Shown here piece after piece: positions 49,998-54,285 of a stretch of 54,285 nucleotides of DNA; the stretch's first letter is position 1; each line of letters opens with the position of its first letter. This DNA comes from Isosphaeraceae bacterium. GTDB lineage: Bacteria; Planctomycetota; Planctomycetia; Isosphaerales; Isosphaeraceae. The translations under genes and the position numbers were made by a program. The notes below the pieces were generated by a model that was not told the origin of the DNA, ran no database searches, and worked only from the letters and a program-made list of their open reading frames with translations. Location: NCBI GenBank assembly GCA_031291845.1, contig JARLIH010000198.1, forward strand, positions 1-54,285, written 5' to 3'.

Positions 49998-50348
49998 ATG
50001 AAACTCGTCAAGTCCGCCGTGCTGGCCGTTGCGATGCTCTTCCTCGCCCAGGGGGCGGTTTTCGCCCAGGCGCCCACGCCCACGAGTGTTAAGGAAGCAG
50101 CCGAGCTCGACTACGCCAAGCAGCCGCACAACGCCTTCTCGGACCTCCGGGCGATCGGGGTCGGACTCGTGATCATCGGCGCGGCCCTGGGCATCGGCGG
50201 ACTGACCAAGTCGGCCGTCGAGAGCATGGCCCGCCAGCCGGAGACCGCCGGCAACGTGCAAACGGCGATGATCATCTCGGCCGCGCTCATCGAAGGTGTG
50301 ACCTTCTTCGCGCTGATCATCCTGATGCTCTTCGCCTCGCCGTGGTAA
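49998..50348 (+). CDS. atpE: F-type ATP synthase subunit c with signal peptide
   Basis: A 116-residue proteolipid of the rotor ring. The usual c subunit is 75-90 residues; here a signal-peptide-like N-terminus (MKLVKSAVLAVAMLFLAQGA, then VFAQ) and a polar spacer precede the first helix. Helix one is IGVGLVIIGAALGIGGLTKS, the loop is ESMARQPE and helix two is MIISAALIEGVTFFALIILM with the ion-carrying Glu in ALIEGV. The Gln and Ser ligands of Na+-binding c subunits are absent, so protons are the likely coupling ion. AAAGGT lies upstream of the ATG. Hairpins flank the gene on both sides. Confidence 0.96.
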   Translation: MKLVKSAVLAVAMLFLAQGAVFAQAPTPTSVKEAAELDYAKQPHNAFSDLRAIGVGLVIIGAALGIGGLTKSAVESMARQPETAGNVQTAMIISAALIEGVTFFALIILMLFASPW

Positions 50349-50358
50349 CCGCGGACCG

Positions 50359-50383
50359 GCGCGGCGGCCGCAAGCCGCCGCGC
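50359..50383 (+). other. GC-rich hairpin after atpE
   Basis: A perfect 10-bp stem (GCGCGGCGGC/GCCGCCGCGC) with a 5-nt loop, 11 bp past the atpE stop, with a T-run (CTTTTTG) about 17 bp later. It probably protects the atpE 3' end, consistent with the need for more c than other subunits. Confidence 0.6.
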
Positions 50384-50442
50384 GGCTCGGGCCCTTCACC
50401 TTTTTGACCGCTGGTTTCCTCGGATCGCGAGGTCCCTCCCCA

Positions 50443-51132
50443 ATGCCACGGCTAACGATTCTGGCCCTCGGGTTCTTGACCCTGGCGCTTCTGCTTGGCG
50501 CACCGTCGCGCCTCGTGAGTGCCGCAGAGCCGGCCAAGGCCACCGAGCCGGCTCCTGATCACGCGACGGACGCGCACGGCGGGAGCAGCGAGCACGCTCA
50601 CCACGGCGAGCCCGATCCGATGGAGGTCCAACCGTCGCTTGCCATTTGGACGGTTGTGGTCTTCCTCGGCCTGTTCGCCGTGCTGGCCAAGTTTGCGTGG
50701 AAGCCGCTCCTGGGTGCTCTGCACCAACGCGAGGAACACCTGGAGCACGTGCTCCTGGAAACCGAGCGTGCCCGCAACGAGAGCGAGCAGCTCCTCGCCC
50801 AACACCGCAAGGAAATGGAAACGGCGGCGGACCAGGTCCGCGCACTCCTCGAAAACGCAAGACGAGAGGCGCAGGTGCTGGCCGAGGACCTGTTGCAGAA
50901 GGCGCGAACCGAGGCCGACGCCGAACGCCAGCGTGCCCGGCGCGACATCGAAAACGCCCGCGACCAGGCCCTCTCCGAGATCTGGCAGAAGACGGCCGAC
51001 CTCGCCGTCTCGGTCGCCGGCCGCGTCCTCTCGAAGGAGCTCGGCCCCGACGATCACCGTCGTCTCGTATCCGCAGCGATCAACGAGCTGCCATCCCAGC
51101 CCGTGAACGGCCAAGGGAGCTCCGTCGCATGA
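50443..51132 (+). CDS. atpF: F-type ATP synthase subunit b with extended N-terminus
   Basis: A 229-residue peripheral-stalk subunit; the usual length is about 160-170. It starts with a signal-like segment (LTILALGFLTLALLLGAPSR LVSA), then a His/Asp/Glu-rich spacer (DHATDAHGGSSEHAHHGEPD). The membrane helix follows (AIWTVVVFLGLFAVLAKFAW) and a long charged coiled coil (REEHLEHVLLETERARNESE onward), ending with VAGRVLSKELGPDDHRRLVS, which contacts delta. The spacer should lie outside the cytoplasmic membrane. ATG at 50443 is preferred, with GAGG about 12 nt upstream. Its stop overlaps the atpH start (ATGA). Confidence 0.94.
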   Translation: MPRLTILALGFLTLALLLGAPSRLVSAAEPAKATEPAPDHATDAHGGSSEHAHHGEPDPMEVQPSLAIWTVVVFLGLFAVLAKFAWKPLLGALHQREEHLEHVLLETERARNESEQLLAQHRKEMETAADQVRALLENARREAQVLAEDLLQKARTEADAERQRARRDIENARDQALSEIWQKTADLAVSVAGRVLSKELGPDDHRRLVSAAINELPSQPVNGQGSSVA

Positions 51133-51729
51133 CGACCGACGCCGACGTGGTCGCCGATTCGATTGACGGGACCGTCTTCGACGAGGTTTCGGTCGAGCTG
51201 TCCCGGACCTACGCCGAGGCCCTCGTGGGCGCGGCGGAGGGACAGGGGCAGGTCGAGGCCGCGCTCGAAGAGCTGGACGCGATCGTGGCCGAGGTGCTCG
51301 TGCCCTATCCGAAGTTCGCTGCGCTGCTTGCCTCGCAGCTCTTGGCGCAGAAGGACAAGGACCGCATCCTGGTCGACACCTTTGAGGGGCGGGCACTTCC
51401 CTTGGTCCTGCAGTTCCTGCGGGTCCTGAACCGGCACGGCCGGCTGGGGCTGCTCATCCCCGTGGCCCGCGCAGCACGGGCGATCTGGGACCACCGGCAA
51501 AACCGCCGCCCCGTATCCGTTCGCTCGGCCGTGCCGCTCGACGACGCCCAGCTTGCCGACCTGCGCGACCGCCTCGGGCGGCTCCTGAGCGCGACCCCAA
51601 TCCTCAAACTCACGGTGGACCCTTCGCTGATCGGCGGCCTGATCGTTCAGGCCGGCGACGACGTCTACGACGCCTCGGTCCGCCGCCGCCTCGAACAGCT
51701 TCGCCAGCGCCTGACCGAAGGAAAGACGC

Positions 51730-53430
<1,701 letters not shown>

Positions 53431-53440
53431 CAGGATTTAA

Positions 53441-53518
53441 ACCACGGAGGACACAGAGGAACGCAGATAAAGGATCCGCAATTTATCTGCGTCTGTGTTC
53501 ATCTGTGTCAATCTGTGG
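53441..53518. repeat. Inverted-repeat element within the atp operon
   Basis: Left arm 53441-53471 (ACCACGGAGGACACAGAGG...) and the reverse complement of right arm 53481-53518 (CCACAGATTGACACAGATG...) are imperfect copies that end in the shared GCAGATAAA. They can fold into a long hairpin around GGATCCGC. The composition differs from the genes around it. The arms share the words of the common CCACGGAGGACACAGAGG-type intergenic repeats of many bacteria. Confidence 0.7.
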
Positions 53519-53548
53519 ATAGTTCTTGCTCCTAAGAAGAGTCCAACG

Positions 53549-54285
53549 ATGGCCAAGGCTCGTGCGATCGTCAAGCGCCGCAATGCGGTGCAGAACATCC
53601 GCAAGATCACGCGGACGATGGAGCTGATCGCTACCGCGCGGTTCAAGAAGGCGCTCGACCGGGCGACCGAGGCGGAGGCCTATACGCGCAAAATCGCTGA
53701 GCTCGTGGCGGACCTGGGGGCGACGAGCCTCGAGGTCTCGCATCCGCTCCTGGCCAAGCGCGAGCCGGTCAAGCGGTCGTTGTTGCTCGTGTTGACGAGC
53801 AATCGCGGGCTGGCGGGGGGCTACAACGGCAACGTCCTGCGCGTGTCGACGCGGCGCTTGCAGGACGACCAGGTGGAAGGGATCCCGACCATCCTGGAAG
53901 TCGCCGGCAAGCGCGGGATCAATTACTTCCGGTTCCGTGGTGTCCCGACCGACGCGGCCTACACCCACTACGAGGACCGTCCGCAATTCGATGACGTGGA
54001 GAAGCTGGCGGACCGCTACATCGGCCTCTACGTCAACGGCGAGGTCGACCGGCTCGATGTCGCGTTCACCCGCTTCATCAACAGTGCGCGGCAAGAGGCC
54101 GTCGTCCAGACCCTATTGCCGATGACGACCGCGAGCGTCGGCCAGACCGGCCCCTCGGTCCGGCAGGCCAAGCCCGCCGGCCCCGTGGCCGCCGCTCCGA
54201 CCCGGGGCGAGCGCGTGCCGTACGAGTTCTTGCCCGACCCGAAGAGCATCCTCGAAGAGATCGTGCCGGTCTCGTTCAAGGTCCG
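53549..54285 (+). CDS. atpG: F-type ATP synthase subunit gamma (3' end cut off)
   Basis: About 245 residues of the central rotor shaft; the window ends inside the gene. The N-terminal coiled coil (VKRRNAVQNIRKITRTMELI, ATARFKKALDRATEAEAY) and the core LLLVLTSNRGLAGGYNGNVL identify it. RFINSARQEAVVQTLLPM and PYEFLPDPKSILEEIVP are further matches. The region between them (QTGPSVRQAKPAGPVAAAPT) looks like a linker insertion that I do not recall in E. coli. The expected following genes are atpD and atpC. The start has a weak AAGAAGAG upstream. Confidence 0.95.
   Translation, partial: MAKARAIVKRRNAVQNIRKITRTMELIATARFKKALDRATEAEAYTRKIAELVADLGATSLEVSHPLLAKREPVKRSLLLVLTSNRGLAGGYNGNVLRVSTRRLQDDQVEGIPTILEVAGKRGINYFRFRGVPTDAAYTHYEDRPQFDDVEKLADRYIGLYVNGEVDRLDVAFTRFINSARQEAVVQTLLPMTTASVGQTGPSVRQAKPAGPVAAAPTRGERVPYEFLPDPKSILEEIVPVSFKV

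Overview
The window looks like chromosomal DNA of a GC-rich planctomycete, probably an Isosphaeraceae-type member of Planctomycetota. This is an inference from gene content. It has a DUF1559 protein with a type IV pilin-like N-terminus, two proteins with the LEPR-XLL-type N-terminal signature, an overlapping ECF sigma factor and membrane Ser/Thr kinase pair, a PmoA-type DUF6807 protein, a large YfhO-type membrane protein, and F-type ATPase c and b subunits that carry signal peptides. I saw no phage, integrase, transposase, rRNA or tRNA gene. Most of the window is ordinary chromosome with dense coding.

Layout. 0.2-6.2 kb (minus strand): an FHA-GAF histidine kinase, a DUF6263-like secreted protein, an MCE (MlaD-like) protein fused to an OmpA-like domain, an MlaE-like permease and a small membrane protein. 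6.3-11.3 kb: aldo/keto reductase, a LEPR-XLL surface protein, an Ldh_2-like protein lacking its usual His, a rhomboid protease and a second LEPR-XLL-type protein. 11.5-20.1 kb (minus): an efflux operon with one lipoprotein adaptor and two RND pumps. 20.3-31.3 kb (plus): ECF sigma/kinase pair, an orphan Phd-like antitoxin, DnaE, a lipoprotein plus DUF1559 pair, and a second kinase. 31.4-40.9 kb: a hypothetical protein, a beta-CASP metallo-hydrolase, YfhO, trpBA, an RmlD-like reductase and a ParB-like protein. 40.9-47.8 kb: HemW and NifU-like, PmoA-like, a DUF4160/DUF2442 pair, 5-formyl-THF cyclo-ligase behind a probable 6S RNA, a UVR-motif protein, and a Rho_N-DUF4912 protein behind a probable small RNA or attenuated leader. 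48.5 kb to the end: the ATP synthase operon atpZ-B-E-F-H-A-G, with atpG cut by the window edge.

The most interesting material is outside the proteins. There is a likely 6S RNA with its own promoter. There is an undescribed RNA of about 140 nt with a consensus-like promoter and a terminator. A lone 36-bp CRISPR-repeat-like sequence lies near 8.47 kb. A family of 40-bp hairpins sits at gene 3' ends. Two inverted-repeat elements share a low-complexity motif style, and one of them is inside the atp operon between atpA and atpG. Among the proteins, the MCE-OmpA fusion, the enlarged RND pumps and the AtpA, AtpE and AtpF peculiarities deserve attention.

Limits: all family assignments come from reading motifs by eye, without database searches. 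Starts were chosen from ribosome-binding sites, signal peptides and family alignment. RNA calls rest on hand-found promoters, stems and recalled consensus sequences.
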